Under the pieces are notes generated by a model. It saw nothing but the letters and a program-made list of their open reading frames with translations, had not been told where the DNA came from and did not search any database. Positions 1 through 9,103 of a stretch of 64,000 bases of DNA are shown here, piece by piece. The stretch is from Kushneria marisflavi (lineage in GTDB: Bacteria; Pseudomonadota; Gammaproteobacteria; Pseudomonadales; Halomonadaceae): NCBI RefSeq assembly GCF_002157205.1, contig NZ_CP021358.1, positions 248,001 to 312,000 on the forward strand, read 5' to 3'. Numbering within the stretch: position 1 is the first letter of the stretch; each line of letters starts with the position of its first letter. Both the position numbers and the translations under genes were made by a program.

Positions 1-1056
1 GTACTGGAAGTCAAGCATGTCGAAGGCGGTCGCATCGAATGTACCGTCAAGGTGGGGGGCAAGCTCTCCAATAACAAGGGCATCAACAAGCAGGGTGGCG
101 GTCTTTCGGCAGCAGCACTGACCGACAAGGATCGCGAAGACATGAAAACCGCGATTGACCTGGAAGTCGATTTTCTGGCGGTTTCCTTCCCCCGCTCCGG
201 TGCCGACATGCAGCTGGCACGCGACCTGCTGGGCGAAGCCGGCAAGAACATTGCCCTTGTCGCCAAGGTTGAGCGCGCTGAGGCAGTCGCCAATGAAGCC
301 ACGCTTGATGAAATCATCATCGCCTCTGACGCCGTTATGGTCGCCCGCGGCGATCTTGGCGTGGAAATCGGTGATGCGCAGCTGATTGGTGTTCAAAAGC
401 GCATGATTGCCCGCGCCCGTACGCTTAACCGTGCGGTCATTACGGCTACGCAGATGATGGAATCGATGATCGAGTCCCCGCTGCCGACGCGCGCTGAAGT
501 CTTTGACGTGGCCAATGCGGTGCTTGATGGTACCGACGCGGTCATGCTCTCTGCTGAAACCGCGGCCGGCAGCTATCCGGTCGAAACCATTGAAGCCATG
601 GACCGCTGCTGCATGGGCGCCGAGCGCGAGCGCGCGGCTCAGGAATCCAAGCACCGCATGGCCGATGAGTTCCATCGCATCGATGAAACCGTAGCCCTGT
701 CTGCCATGTACGCTGCCAACCATCTGGAAGGCGTGGCCGCCATTGCCTGCCTGACCGAGACCGGCTATACACCGCTGATCGCCTCGCGTATCCGCTCCGG
801 CCTGCCGATCGTGGCACTGTCGTCACACCCGCGGACACTGCGTCGCATGGCACTCTACCGCGGTGTCTCTGCCATCGAGTTCAATACTGATGACATGCCC
901 AATGCCGAAGTCAACCAGCGCGCCGTTTCCGAGCTTGAAAAACGTGGGCTGGCCAACCCTGGCGACTACGTCATCCTGACGCGCGGCGATCACGTCAGTG
1001 CCCAGGGCGGCACCAACGCCATGAAGATTGTTCAGGTCGGTGAACACATCGGCTGA
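1..1056 (+). CDS. pyk: Pyruvate kinase, 5' end outside window
   Basis: Converts phosphoenolpyruvate and ADP to pyruvate and ATP at the end of glycolysis in the cytosol. The frame is open from base 1, so the N-terminal part (about 120-130 residues) lies upstream. The visible part has the Mg/K-binding segment with MVARGDLGVEI, the ITATQMMESMI segment and the TDAVMLSAETAAGSYP segment of the barrel. The regulatory C-terminal domain follows (HLEGVAAIACLTETGYT onward) and ends in a glycine-rich G-x-x-x-N loop. Length and layout fit the PykA/PykF family; I cannot tell which isozyme. A strong terminator follows 30 bases after the stop. Confidence 0.96.
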   Translation, partial: VLEVKHVEGGRIECTVKVGGKLSNNKGINKQGGGLSAAALTDKDREDMKTAIDLEVDFLAVSFPRSGADMQLARDLLGEAGKNIALVAKVERAEAVANEATLDEIIIASDAVMVARGDLGVEIGDAQLIGVQKRMIARARTLNRAVITATQMMESMIESPLPTRAEVFDVANAVLDGTDAVMLSAETAAGSYPVETIEAMDRCCMGAERERAAQESKHRMADEFHRIDETVALSAMYAANHLEGVAAIACLTETGYTPLIASRIRSGLPIVALSSHPRTLRRMALYRGVSAIEFNTDDMPNAEVNQRAVSELEKRGLANPGDYVILTRGDHVSAQGGTNAMKIVQVGEHIG

Positions 1057-1086
1057 TCGAGCTTTTCGAGATTGTTCTGCAACATC

Positions 1087-1117
1087 AAAAAGGCCTTCAT
1101 CTGAAGGCCTTTTTTTT
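1087..1117 (+). terminator. Rho-independent terminator after pyruvate kinase
   Basis: The arms AAGGCCTTCA and TGAAGGCCTT form a near-perfect stem with a two-base loop, followed by nine T. The A-run on the 5' side also lets it act for the convergent gene ending at 1135. Confidence 0.93.
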
Positions 1118-1134
1118 GGATAGCCAAGTGCTTT

Positions 1135-2085
1135 TCAGGACGTTGGCGTCTCATCCGGACACCATCCCAGGATCCACCCCTCGATATGCCTCGCCATGGG
1201 TGATAGAGCCGATGATGCCGGTAACTGCCCCTCCACGACTGCGATCATCATCACAAGCCCCAGCATGGCGTCAAATGCGTCCTCCCCATCGGCTCGCTCG
1301 CCGAAACCGGATTCAAGCCATGCCCTTGCGGGCGTCTCCCATGCCACCGGCAGCCCGGTCCCCAATAGACGACGGCAAACCTCCAGACGGTCTGACTGTC
1401 TACGTTTGCTCTGACGTCCCGACAGTTCTGCGCCCATGAGGCGAGCCGCCAGCGTCGGCCAGGTTTCGCAGAGGATGCAGCGATGCGACACGGCCAGTGA
1501 GGCCAGCTCACCATCAAAGGGCCAGAGTGCAGCACCCTGCCCCACCGCAGGTCTAATAACGTCCTGCCAGCCGACCTGGGCGGCCTTGCCCACCTGATTG
1601 GCCCCCAGCGTCCAGAACAGCGGACAGGGTTGGCGCCCCAACATGTCACGCTCGCATTGCCGACGCAGCGCGTCGAAGCTTTCAACGCCCAGGGCCTGCG
1701 TCAGATCCGACTGCCGCATCCCCTTTCCGGCCCGCCGAGGGTAAAAGGGACGCGTCAGTGAAATCTCGTCACGAGTGGCAGCGGTATCGAAAAAGTGCTG
1801 CCATTGCGGTGTTTCCAGCGTTTCCAGCCACTGCCTGAAATCGGTCACATTGACCTGTCTGGCCCATTGCCCGGGCACCCCGATGGGAAAATCAAATCCG
1901 GCCAGCGTTGCGCCCTGTGAGGGCGCCATCAAAACGCTTTCACACCAGGCGCGGCTATTATCGATGCAAACCGGTGCGCTGATCTGCCATAGACCGTTGA
2001 AACGCCGAGCCTGCGTGTACCAGCGCTTTGAGGGCGACAGACTCCAGTCGGCATGGAGCAGACGATCAATGTCGATCAAGGCCAT
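1135..2085 (-). CDS. DUF429-like protein (predicted RNase H-fold)
   Basis: Function unknown. The 316-residue protein opens with an ALIDIDRLLHADWS segment. It later has AGFDFPIGVP and, near the C-terminus, a DGEDAFDAMLGL acidic segment. Spaced acidic residues of this kind are typical of DUF429/RNase H-like predicted nucleases, but the family call is from memory of motifs and only moderate. The start codon overlaps the stop of the upstream Nudix gene by one base (TGATG), so the two are probably translated as a pair. No signal peptide or membrane segment is visible. Confidence 0.6.
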   Translation of the reverse strand: MALIDIDRLLHADWSLSPSKRWYTQARRFNGLWQISAPVCIDNSRAWCESVLMAPSQGATLAGFDFPIGVPGQWARQVNVTDFRQWLETLETPQWQHFFDTAATRDEISLTRPFYPRRAGKGMRQSDLTQALGVESFDALRRQCERDMLGRQPCPLFWTLGANQVGKAAQVGWQDVIRPAVGQGAALWPFDGELASLAVSHRCILCETWPTLAARLMGAELSGRQSKRRQSDRLEVCRRLLGTGLPVAWETPARAWLESGFGERADGEDAFDAMLGLVMMIAVVEGQLPASSALSPMARHIEGWILGWCPDETPTS

Positions 2086-2708
2086 CAGTCGCTATAGATG
2101 CCAGCAGCGCCGGACGAGGCAAAGGCCCAGCACTCATGAATGTCCACAGGCAGCGTTCGCCCCTCGGACAAGGGCGGTAGATCGTCCAGTGCAAAAAAGT
2201 CCGCCGCATCCGTTTCGTTATTGGGCATGAACTCGCCGCCGTCATGCGTGCAGACATAAAAGAGCTTGTAGATATGATCCGGTGAATAGTGGGCGTAAGG
2301 GTGCAGACTTCGATCCTTGAGCATGGCCAGCCGCGGCTGGCTGGCCCGATGCCCGGACTCCTCAATGATCTCCTTGAGCACATTGGCGCTGGGGCTTTCA
2401 TTAACATCCGCCCAGCCCCCGGGTAGCGTCCAGAGCCCGTCCTTGATTTCGCGAACCAGCAGCACGCGGCCCTGGTCATCAAATACCGCACCGCGCACAT
2501 CCACCTTGGGCGTGGCATACCCTCGGTCGGGAATGATCAGATTTTCGATTTTTTCGATGGGTACATCACCCAGCACGGCAAACATCTGATTGGTCAGCGT
2601 TTCCAGCTGCTTGTAGCGTTCAAGCTCATACTTGTTGTCGGTATAGGTCTGCCCGGTCTGGGCGATGGATCTGAGTGCCTTTGCAAAAGCCAACCAGTCA
2701 TGCGTCAT
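2085..2708 (-). CDS. Nudix hydrolase with N-terminal Nudix_N-type domain
   Basis: Hydrolyses a nucleoside diphosphate linked to another moiety; ADP-ribose-type or similar substrates are usual for this subgroup, but the substrate here is unknown. The first ~60 residues form a helical N-terminal region like that of Nudix_N proteins. The Nudix fold follows, with PGGWADVNESPSANVLKEII and then EESG. This matches G-x5-E-x7-(R/K)E-U-x-EE-x-G-U with Lys in place of the usual Arg. Its stop overlaps the start of the DUF429-like gene (TGATG). It is divergent from the MDR oxidoreductase across about 140 bases. Confidence 0.88.
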   Translation of the reverse strand: MTHDWLAFAKALRSIAQTGQTYTDNKYELERYKQLETLTNQMFAVLGDVPIEKIENLIIPDRGYATPKVDVRGAVFDDQGRVLLVREIKDGLWTLPGGWADVNESPSANVLKEIIEESGHRASQPRLAMLKDRSLHPYAHYSPDHIYKLFYVCTHDGGEFMPNNETDAADFFALDDLPPLSEGRTLPVDIHECWAFASSGAAGIYSD

Positions 2709-2849
2709 GCCATTTCTCTCCTGCTTTTCATCATGCCCGTATCACCACAAGCACAGCGACTGGCATTGGCTGTCATCATGGTCCAGATTAATGGCTGATA
2801 GTCTAGTGGATGACGCATGTGCATGCGTTCGTTAATCAAGGGAGAGACC

Positions 2850-3866
2850 ATGAAAGCCATTGCCACACGAGGCGCCAGCGACATCAATGCGCCCGGGGCC
2901 TTTGAAGCCATCGACATCGAGCGCCCTGCGCCGACAGGCGAGGACGTTCTGGTCCGCATTGAAGCCATCTCGGTCAATCCGGTAGATACCAAGATTCGAG
3001 CCGGCGCGCTGGGCGAACTCGGTGAGCCCACCATACTGGGCTGGGATGCCACGGGCATTGTCGAGGCACTTGGAGAGCGGGTCAGCGAACTGGCCGTCGG
3101 CGAGCGCATCTATTACTCGGGCGAGGTCAATCGTCCCGGCTGCAACGCCGAGTATCAACTGATTGACTCGCGTCTGGTCGCCCGTGCCCCACAGACGCTG
3201 GATATCGAAGAAATTGCCGCCATGCCGCTGACGGCGTTGACAGCCTGGGAGGCACTGTTTGACAAGCTGCGCCTGGCGCAGGACACCGGAGACCATGGCG
3301 ACCAGACACTTTTGATCATCAACGGTGCCGGCGGTGTCGGCTCGATTGCCATTCAGCTTGCGCGTCAACTGACCGGCATCCGCGTGATAACCACGGCATC
3401 ACGCGAACAATCGCGACAGTGGTGCCTTGAAATGGGCGCACATGACGTGGTCGATCATCATGATCTGATCAACGAGCTTAAACGGCTTGATCTGGAAGAA
3501 GTCGACTACATCTTCAACTGCCATGATATTGGCGTGCACTGGGACAACATGGTTTCCCTGATCAAGCCGCTCGGGGAGATCGTGGCCATTGCCGAAACGA
3601 AGCAGCAGGTGGATCTCAACGCCCTGCAGGGCAAGGCCGCCAGCTTCCACTGGGAGTTCATGTTTGCCCGCCCCCTGCATGATGTGCAACGCGAGCAACA
3701 GGGGGCTGCACTGGCGACCATGGCTCGAATGCTTGATGAAGGCCGACTGCGCAGCACACTGGGAGAAATCGTCGGGCCGCTTAACGTCGAGAATCTGACC
3801 CGTGCCCATCAGATGCTGGAAGACGGTCACACCATTGGCAAACTGGTACTGACGGCGATGAAATAA
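2850..3866 (+). CDS. Zinc-type alcohol dehydrogenase-like / quinone oxidoreductase (MDR)
   Basis: Medium-chain dehydrogenase/reductase, probably a cytosolic NAD(P)H-dependent quinone or enone reductase. The N-terminal GroES-like domain contains SVNPVDTKIRAG, and the nucleotide-binding domain has INGAGGVGSIAIQLARQ. The cysteines that bind structural and catalytic zinc in true alcohol dehydrogenases are missing, as in the quinone oxidoreductase branch. I chose the ATG at 2850 because GGAGAG lies just before it and the family begins MKAI. An in-frame codon at 2817 would add 11 residues but has no ribosome site. It is transcribed alone and ends at a shared terminator. Confidence 0.88.
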   Translation: MKAIATRGASDINAPGAFEAIDIERPAPTGEDVLVRIEAISVNPVDTKIRAGALGELGEPTILGWDATGIVEALGERVSELAVGERIYYSGEVNRPGCNAEYQLIDSRLVARAPQTLDIEEIAAMPLTALTAWEALFDKLRLAQDTGDHGDQTLLIINGAGGVGSIAIQLARQLTGIRVITTASREQSRQWCLEMGAHDVVDHHDLINELKRLDLEEVDYIFNCHDIGVHWDNMVSLIKPLGEIVAIAETKQQVDLNALQGKAASFHWEFMFARPLHDVQREQQGAALATMARMLDEGRLRSTLGEIVGPLNVENLTRAHQMLEDGHTIGKLVLTAMK

Positions 3867-3883
3867 CGCCTTCCTGCCCTGTA

Positions 3884-3913
3884 AAAAAACGCCGGCTCAC
3901 AGCCGGCGTTTTT
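3884..3913. terminator. Bidirectional terminator between MDR gene and msrQ
   Basis: A 13-base perfect stem (AAAAACGCCGGCT paired with AGCCGGCGTTTTT, loop CAC). It has T-runs on both strands, so it can stop transcription of the two convergent genes. Confidence 0.93.
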
Positions 3914-4536
3914 CATGATGTGCGGGGGGCTCGGCGAGTACTCCCACGCCTAGGGACTATCCTGCCCAGCGCGCGAGAAATGACGGGGATACGAAGCAGC
4001 ATCAATACGACACCTGCCAGAGCGTAGCCGCTCCACTGCGCCATATCGGCGCGGACCACCCAGAAAAAATGTAAAAGCACCAGGGCGAGCGCGATATACG
4101 CCAGCCGATGCAGAAACTTCCAGCGCTTGCCCAGACGCTTCATCGAATAGCGATTGGACGTTACCGCCAGCGCCAGCAGCATCAAAAGTGCTGCAAAACC
4201 CACAATGATATAGGGCCTGCGCTGCAGATCTTCCCCAAGCGCCGAGAAATCGAGCCCCAGTATAAACAGCAGGTAGCTGGTCAGGTGCAGTACACCGTAG
4301 GTGAAGCTCCAAAGACCCAACTGACGGCGAATGAGTGCAAACCCTTTCCAGCGGGTCAGTTTCATGAGCGGCGTCAGACTCAGCGTCAGCAGCAGTAGAA
4401 TCAGCGCACACTGCCCAAAGTTGAGCAGCAGGTACTGCCCGGGTTCAGGACCGGCCTGACCTGAAGCGACCTGCCACGCCCACCAGAGAAAGGGCAGCAG
4501 TGCCGCCACGAACACACTACATCGCCAGAGTCGCAT
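3913..4536 (-). CDS. msrQ: Heme-binding membrane subunit of periplasmic methionine sulfoxide reductase
   Basis: MsrQ (YedZ) passes electrons from the respiratory chain to MsrP for repair of oxidised methionines in the periplasm. The 207 residues hold about six membrane segments. Heme-ligand-type histidines lie in GVLHLTSYLLF, WKFLHRLAYI and LVLLHFFWVV. The start ATG overlaps the msrP stop by one base (TGATG), as expected for an MsrP-MsrQ pair made in fixed ratio. The C-terminus is Arg-rich and probably cytosolic. Confidence 0.95.
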   Translation of the reverse strand: MRLWRCSVFVAALLPFLWWAWQVASGQAGPEPGQYLLLNFGQCALILLLLTLSLTPLMKLTRWKGFALIRRQLGLWSFTYGVLHLTSYLLFILGLDFSALGEDLQRRPYIIVGFAALLMLLALAVTSNRYSMKRLGKRWKFLHRLAYIALALVLLHFFWVVRADMAQWSGYALAGVVLMLLRIPVISRALGRIVPRRGSTRRAPRTS

Positions 4537-5546
4537 CAGAAATATTTCCGCAGATCCATGCCCTTGTAGAGAGACGCGACCTCGTCTCCATACCCGTTAA
4601 ACATTTGCGTATCGATCATGTTGGGGCTGAACAGGCTATTGGGCAGACGTCGCTCACGTGCCTGACTCCAGCGCGGATGATCCACGTCCGGATTCACGTT
4701 GGAGTAGAAGCCGTATTCATTGGCATTGATGGTGGGCCAGGCCGTGGGCGGCTGCTCCCTGACCAGAGAAATACGCACAATCGACTTGATGCTCTTGAAA
4801 CCATATTTCCATGGCACCACCAGCCGTACGGGCGCGCCATTCTGGTTGGGCAGAATTCGCCCATACATGCCAACACTCAGAATGGTGAGCGGATGCATGG
4901 CCTCATCCATGCGCAGCCCTTCCTGATAGGGCCAGTCGATCAGCCCAAAACGGGAACGCTGGCCTGGCATTTCCTCGGGTCGCATCAGGGTCTGAAAACG
5001 CACGTACCTTGCATCGCTGGTTGGCTCGGCACGCTTGAGAATGGCCGACAGCGGCACGCCCAGCCAGGGAATGACCATCGACCAGGCCTCGACGCAGCGC
5101 AACCTGTAGATACGCTCTTCAAGCTGCTGCTCACCCAGCAGCTGGTTCATGTCCAGCGTTCCAGGTCTGGCCACTTCGCCATCGATCTCGATGGTCCAGG
5201 GTTCGGTTGTCATCGCCCCCGCATGCTTGTAGGGGTCATCCTTACTGGTGCCAAACTCGAAAAAGTTGTTGTAGTGCGTGGCATCATTGAACGGCGTGAG
5301 CTTGTCGTTTTCCCCGGCCGCAACCGCCTTCCAGTGTGTATTGTCGAGTCGCGAGGCAAACCAGTCAGGGCGACTGCCCTGCTCGACATCATCATATTCG
5401 GACGCTGCCCAGACACTGCGTGGCAATGCGGCGGCCATACCCAGTCCTGCCACGCCTGCCATGAAGTGGCGGCGCGCATGATAGACCGACTCTGATGTCA
5501 CTTCGTTTTCACCGATATGGTGACGCTTTCGTGTCCTGATCAGCAT
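4536..5546 (-). CDS. msrP: Periplasmic protein-methionine-sulfoxide reductase, catalytic subunit
   Basis: MsrP (YedY) is a molybdopterin enzyme that reduces methionine sulfoxide in exported proteins. I placed the start at 5546 because GGAGGG sits 8 bases before this ATG; a longer in-frame reading to 5633 lacks a site. The N-terminus has a twin-arginine signal (RR at residues 25-26, then HFMAGVAGLGMAAAL). Cys151 in YRLRCVEAWSMVIPW matches the cysteine that ligates molybdenum. 336 residues is the family length. It is followed with one-base overlap by msrQ. Confidence 0.96.
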   Translation of the reverse strand: MLIRTRKRHHIGENEVTSESVYHARRHFMAGVAGLGMAAALPRSVWAASEYDDVEQGSRPDWFASRLDNTHWKAVAAGENDKLTPFNDATHYNNFFEFGTSKDDPYKHAGAMTTEPWTIEIDGEVARPGTLDMNQLLGEQQLEERIYRLRCVEAWSMVIPWLGVPLSAILKRAEPTSDARYVRFQTLMRPEEMPGQRSRFGLIDWPYQEGLRMDEAMHPLTILSVGMYGRILPNQNGAPVRLVVPWKYGFKSIKSIVRISLVREQPPTAWPTINANEYGFYSNVNPDVDHPRWSQARERRLPNSLFSPNMIDTQMFNGYGDEVASLYKGMDLRKYF

Positions 5547-5642
5547 GGCACCCTCCACTTGACGATCGTTATGGTTACTGACCGTTACATCGGGAAATAG
5601 TTTCAGACCTGCAGGCAGCATACACCAGGACATGAAACGACA

Positions 5643-5663
5643 ACGCCCGGCAGTGCCGGGCGT
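5643..5663 (-). terminator. Hairpin downstream of lipA, possible weak terminator
   Basis: A nine-base perfect stem (ACGCCCGGC with GCCGGGCGT, loop of three) lies 43 bases past the lipA stop. The following minus-strand bases (TGTCGTTTC) make only a poor T-run, so termination may be weak or Rho-assisted. Confidence 0.55.
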
Positions 5664-5705
5664 AACAGACAGAACATGACCATGAGTGCGGGTCCTGAAA
5701 AGAAA

Positions 5706-6680
5706 TCAGGACACCTTTTCACCATGTGCCTGCTTGTCGGCATGATAGCTTGAGCGCACCAGCGGACCGGACGCGACGTGCTTGAAGCCCATCTCATGAC
5801 CCTTTTCGGCAAACCAGGCAAAGGTATCCGGATGTACCCAGCGGTCGACCGGCAAGTGGTTACGTGACGGCTGCATGTACTGGCCAAGCGTCAGCATGTC
5901 GACATTATGCGCACGAAGATCACGCATGACTTCGATGACTTCTTCATCTGTTTCGCCAACGCCCAGCATCAGCCCCGATTTGGTCAGCACTTCAGGGCGA
6001 ACTTCCTTGTAGCGCTTGAGCAGATCCAGTGACCACTGATAGTCCGCGCCTGGACGAACGCGTCGATACAGCGACGGTACCGTCTCGAGATTGTGATTAA
6101 ACACATCCGGCGGCTCCTGACGCATGATATCGATCGCCTTGTCCATGCGGCCACGAAAGTCGGGTACCAGCACTTCGATTTCAAGATCGGGATTGCGCTT
6201 ACGAATTTCTTCAATGCAATTATTGAAATGCTGCGCCCCGCCGTCACGAAGGTCATCACGGTCCACAGAAGTGATCACGACATACTTCAGCCGCATTTCC
6301 GCGATGGCTTCTGCCAGTTCACGCGGCTCGTCTTCATTGAGCGCATTGGGACGACCGTGTGCCACATCACAGAAGGGGCAGCGGCGCGTGCAGATATCGC
6401 CCATGATCATGAAGGTGGCCGTACCGCCATTGAAGCACTCCCCGAGATTGGGGCAGGACGCTTCTTCGCAGACCGTGACCAGCTTGTGTCGGCGCAGGGT
6501 TTCCTTGATGCGGGTCACCTCTTTCGAGATGGGCATGCGCACCTTGAGCCAGCTCGGCTTGGTCGGCAGGGTCTCGGTCGGGATGACCTTGACCGGAATA
6601 CGGGAAACCTTGTCGGCGCCGCGCAGCTTGACGCCTTTTTCGGCCCGTTGTTTGGGGGTGGTAGCAGTCGTCTCGGTCAT
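5706..6680 (-). CDS. lipA: Lipoyl synthase
   Basis: Radical-SAM enzyme that inserts two sulfurs into octanoyl groups on E2 and H-protein domains to make lipoate. Two iron-sulfur clusters can be read: the auxiliary cluster cysteines C71, C76 and C82 ([12 protein letters not shown]) and the radical-SAM CxxxCxxC C97, C101 and C104 (CTRRCPFC). The C-terminal RSSYHAD serine that ligates the auxiliary cluster is present. 324 residues is normal. Its ATG overlaps the lipB stop by one base, so the pathway steps are translated in order. Confidence 0.98.
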   Translation of the reverse strand: MTETTATTPKQRAEKGVKLRGADKVSRIPVKVIPTETLPTKPSWLKVRMPISKEVTRIKETLRRHKLVTVCEEASCPNLGECFNGGTATFMIMGDICTRRCPFCDVAHGRPNALNEDEPRELAEAIAEMRLKYVVITSVDRDDLRDGGAQHFNNCIEEIRKRNPDLEIEVLVPDFRGRMDKAIDIMRQEPPDVFNHNLETVPSLYRRVRPGADYQWSLDLLKRYKEVRPEVLTKSGLMLGVGETDEEVIEVMRDLRAHNVDMLTLGQYMQPSRNHLPVDRWVHPDTFAWFAEKGHEMGFKHVASGPLVRSSYHADKQAHGEKVS

Positions 6681-7387
6681 CAGTTTGATCCTGTTACTCG
6701 AGAAATGTGGGTCAGCACCCCGGGTGCATTCACCATGTTCTGAAGCTCGGGGTTGCCGAGTTCAGCGGCAAAGGCTCCGAGCAATCCTTGTGCTTCATGC
6801 GCCATGTCCGGTGGTTGAGACAGAAGATCGCGAAGCTGTGTCATTCTGAGCCCTGCATAACCGCAGGGATTGATATGGTCAAAGGGCGAAAGATCCATAT
6901 CGATATTAAAGGCAATGCCGTGAAAGCTGCTGCCTCGTCGAATGCGAAGTCCGAGCGAGGCAATCTTGGCCCCATCCACATAGACTCCCGGCGCATCCGA
7001 CCTTGAGCAGGCATTGATGCCATGTTCGCTCAGCACACGAATAACGGCATTTTCAAGGGCATCCACCATTGCCCGCACCCCAATGCGGCGCCGTTTGACA
7101 TCAATCAGCGGGTACATGACCAGCTGACCGGGGCCATGATAGGTGACCTGCCCACCGCGGTCACTCTGGACCAGCGGAATATCGCTTGAACGCAATAGAT
7201 GCTCAGGTTTGCCGGCACGCCCCTGAGTAAAGACGGGGAAATGCTCCACAAGCCAGATCTGATCCTGCGTCGTGGCCGTGCGCTCGTCGGTGAAGCGGCG
7301 CATCGCCTCCCAGATCGTTGTGTAATCACAGGTTCCCAGACGATATACGCCAATGGGCTGATCATCCAGGCTTGTATCACTCATCAA
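6680..7387 (-). CDS. lipB: Octanoyl-[ACP]:protein N-octanoyltransferase
   Basis: Moves octanoate from acyl carrier protein to lipoyl domains, the step before LipA. The catalytic Lys lies in [20 protein letters not shown] and the catalytic Cys in [15 protein letters not shown]. Substrate-pocket motifs [15 protein letters not shown] and [12 protein letters not shown] are also intact. The start may be either of two adjacent ATGs (7387 or 7384). It lies 47 bases after ybeD on the same strand and overlaps lipA by one base. Confidence 0.97.
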   Translation of the reverse strand: MMSDTSLDDQPIGVYRLGTCDYTTIWEAMRRFTDERTATTQDQIWLVEHFPVFTQGRAGKPEHLLRSSDIPLVQSDRGGQVTYHGPGQLVMYPLIDVKRRRIGVRAMVDALENAVIRVLSEHGINACSRSDAPGVYVDGAKIASLGLRIRRGSSFHGIAFNIDMDLSPFDHINPCGYAGLRMTQLRDLLSQPPDMAHEAQGLLGAFAAELGNPELQNMVNAPGVLTHISRVTGSN

Positions 7388-7434
7388 TACTACCTCGGGG
7401 AGTGCTGGCGAAAGCGCGTTTCAGTGGCGCAGCA

Positions 7435-7761
7435 TCAAAGAACCATCTGAACTCGACCGGTCGCCTTGAGCGCCACGAACAGGTCGTTGAGCTGCTCTTC
7501 GCCGGTGGCGTAGATGGTGACATGCAGGGAACGGTACTTGCCGTTGCGGCTATCGCGATGCGTTACCCTTGAGCGATCCAGATCCGGCGAGAAACGCTCC
7601 ACGATATCAAGCATGTCTTGATCGAACTCAACGTCGTTGTTTCCCACGATCTTGATGGCGTAATCACAGGGAAACTCGATTTTCGGCGCCTCCGGGGCCT
7701 TGTTGTCATCACCTGGCGACGACAGGATAGCAGCAGGCTTTTGAGATGAAGGCCTAGACAT
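7435..7761 (-). CDS. ybeD: YbeD/DUF493 family protein
   Basis: Small ACT-like-fold protein of unknown biochemical role, conserved between dacA and lipB in many gammaproteobacteria. The core runs from IEFPCDYAIKIVG to the last residues (GRVQMVL), with the family-typical SRNGKYRSLHVTI strand. The start at 7761 is chosen for the AGAGG site seven bases upstream; longer in-frame starts at 7779 and 7812 are weaker. The first ~25 residues are a low-complexity Ser/Pro extension compared with the E. coli protein. Confidence 0.9.
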   Translation of the reverse strand: MSRPSSQKPAAILSSPGDDNKAPEAPKIEFPCDYAIKIVGNNDVEFDQDMLDIVERFSPDLDRSRVTHRDSRNGKYRSLHVTIYATGEEQLNDLFVALKATGRVQMVL

Positions 7762-7820
7762 GATAAACCTCTTGATCATTGCAGGGCGGGAGTACGCCCG
7801 ATTGCCTGCCATTTTACTTA

Positions 7821-7856
7821 AAAAGGGGGGATTCGTCAGCCGAATCCCCCCTTTTT
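7821..7856 (-). terminator. Terminator between dacA and ybeD
   Basis: A fifteen-base stem (AAAAGGGGGGATTCG with its complement, loop TCAGC) ends in five T on either strand. It follows the dacA stop by about 28 bases and separates the cell-wall operon from ybeD-lipBA. Confidence 0.92.
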
Positions 7857-7884
7857 GGTCATGAGACTGTCTGGTCTTCAGATC

Positions 7885-9078
7885 CTAGAACAGACCCTGA
7901 ACAAACTTCAGAAGGCCATCCCAGAGACGCTTGAACAGACCGCCCTGCTCAATGCTTTCCAGTGCTACCAACGGCTGTTCGTCAATAACCTCGTCATTTT
8001 GAACGATCTGAACGGTACCATACTGCTGGCCGGCCTGAATGGGCGCCTGCAGATCGCCATTGATGTTGATGCGGTTGGACAGTCCCTCTTCATTCTGTTT
8101 GGAAGCCGTCAGATAGACATCGTTGGCCACGCCGAAGGAGCCTTCGTCCTGAGTACCGCCCCAGACGCGTGCTGTCGTGAGTTCCTGACCAGCGTCATAG
8201 ACTTTCTGGGTCTGGAAGTATCGAAAACCGTAGCTCAGAAGCTTCTGGGTTTCCTGAGACCGGGCCTCTTCCGAGTTGGTGCCCATGACTGCCGCAATCA
8301 GGCGGGTGTCGCTTTGCAGTGCGGAAGCCACCAGGCAGTAGCCGGCTTCGTCGGTATGACCGGTCTTCAGGCCATCAACCGATTTGTCACGCCACAGCAG
8401 CAGATTACGGTTGGGCTGCTTGATGCCGTTCCAGGTGAAATACTTCTCGGCATACAGCGAATAATGATCGGGGAAATCATTAATGATATGACGCGCGATA
8501 ATGGCCATATCATGTGCTGACGAGTAGTGCCCCGGGTCCGGCAGACCGGTCGGGTTCATGAAATGCGTGTTCTGCAGACCCATCTGACGGGCATGTTCGT
8601 TCATCAGATCGGCAAACGAAGACTGGCTACCGGCAATATGTTCTGCCATGGCCACCGTGGCATCGTTGCCCGACTGCACCACGATCCCCTGCATCAGATC
8701 CTTGACCGGCACATTGCTGTTCACCTTGACGAACATGCGTGAGCCACCGGTCTGCCAGGCCTCCTTGCTGATGCGAACTTCATCGTCGGGCGACATGTTG
8801 CCGCTTTCGATTTCACTTTCGGCAATGTAGGCCGTCATCATCTTGGTCAGACTGGCCGGCGGTACGCGCTCGTCGGCATCATGTTCGACCAGAACACGGC
8901 CGGACTTCGCATCCATCAGCACCCAGGATTTCGCAGCAAGGCCGGGCGGAGAAGGGATGAAGCTGGAGGGGGATGGACCATCGGATGCCATCGCGGGCGC
9001 CGCCGTCAGCGTCAGCGCCAGTGAGGAAAACGCGACAAGGTGGCGCCAACGGCATACGTTTACTGCAAAAAGGGTCAT
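7885..9078 (-). CDS. dacA: D-alanyl-D-alanine carboxypeptidase (PBP5/6 type)
   Basis: Trims the terminal D-Ala from peptidoglycan pentapeptides in the periplasm. The signal peptide runs to about residue 31 (TLTAAPAMA). The penicillin-binding motifs are all present: S76-LT-K79, S136-G-N138 and K238-T-G240. A beta-rich PBP5 C-terminal domain follows, then an amphipathic tail (GGLFKRLWDGLLKFVQGLF) that anchors the enzyme to the membrane. 397 residues is normal. It is the last gene of the minus-strand cell-wall run and is followed by a strong terminator. Confidence 0.97.
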   Translation of the reverse strand: MTLFAVNVCRWRHLVAFSSLALTLTAAPAMASDGPSPSSFIPSPPGLAAKSWVLMDAKSGRVLVEHDADERVPPASLTKMMTAYIAESEIESGNMSPDDEVRISKEAWQTGGSRMFVKVNSNVPVKDLMQGIVVQSGNDATVAMAEHIAGSQSSFADLMNEHARQMGLQNTHFMNPTGLPDPGHYSSAHDMAIIARHIINDFPDHYSLYAEKYFTWNGIKQPNRNLLLWRDKSVDGLKTGHTDEAGYCLVASALQSDTRLIAAVMGTNSEEARSQETQKLLSYGFRYFQTQKVYDAGQELTTARVWGGTQDEGSFGVANDVYLTASKQNEEGLSNRININGDLQAPIQAGQQYGTVQIVQNDEVIDEQPLVALESIEQGGLFKRLWDGLLKFVQGLF

Positions 9079-9103
9079 ATTGCCTTTCTCTGTTTGCTTG
9101 TAT

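Noticed and set aside
4500-5495. A 331-codon open frame on the plus strand across msrP and msrQ
   Set aside because: It is antisense to two well-supported genes and encodes no recognisable motif; GC-rich DNA gives such long shadow frames.
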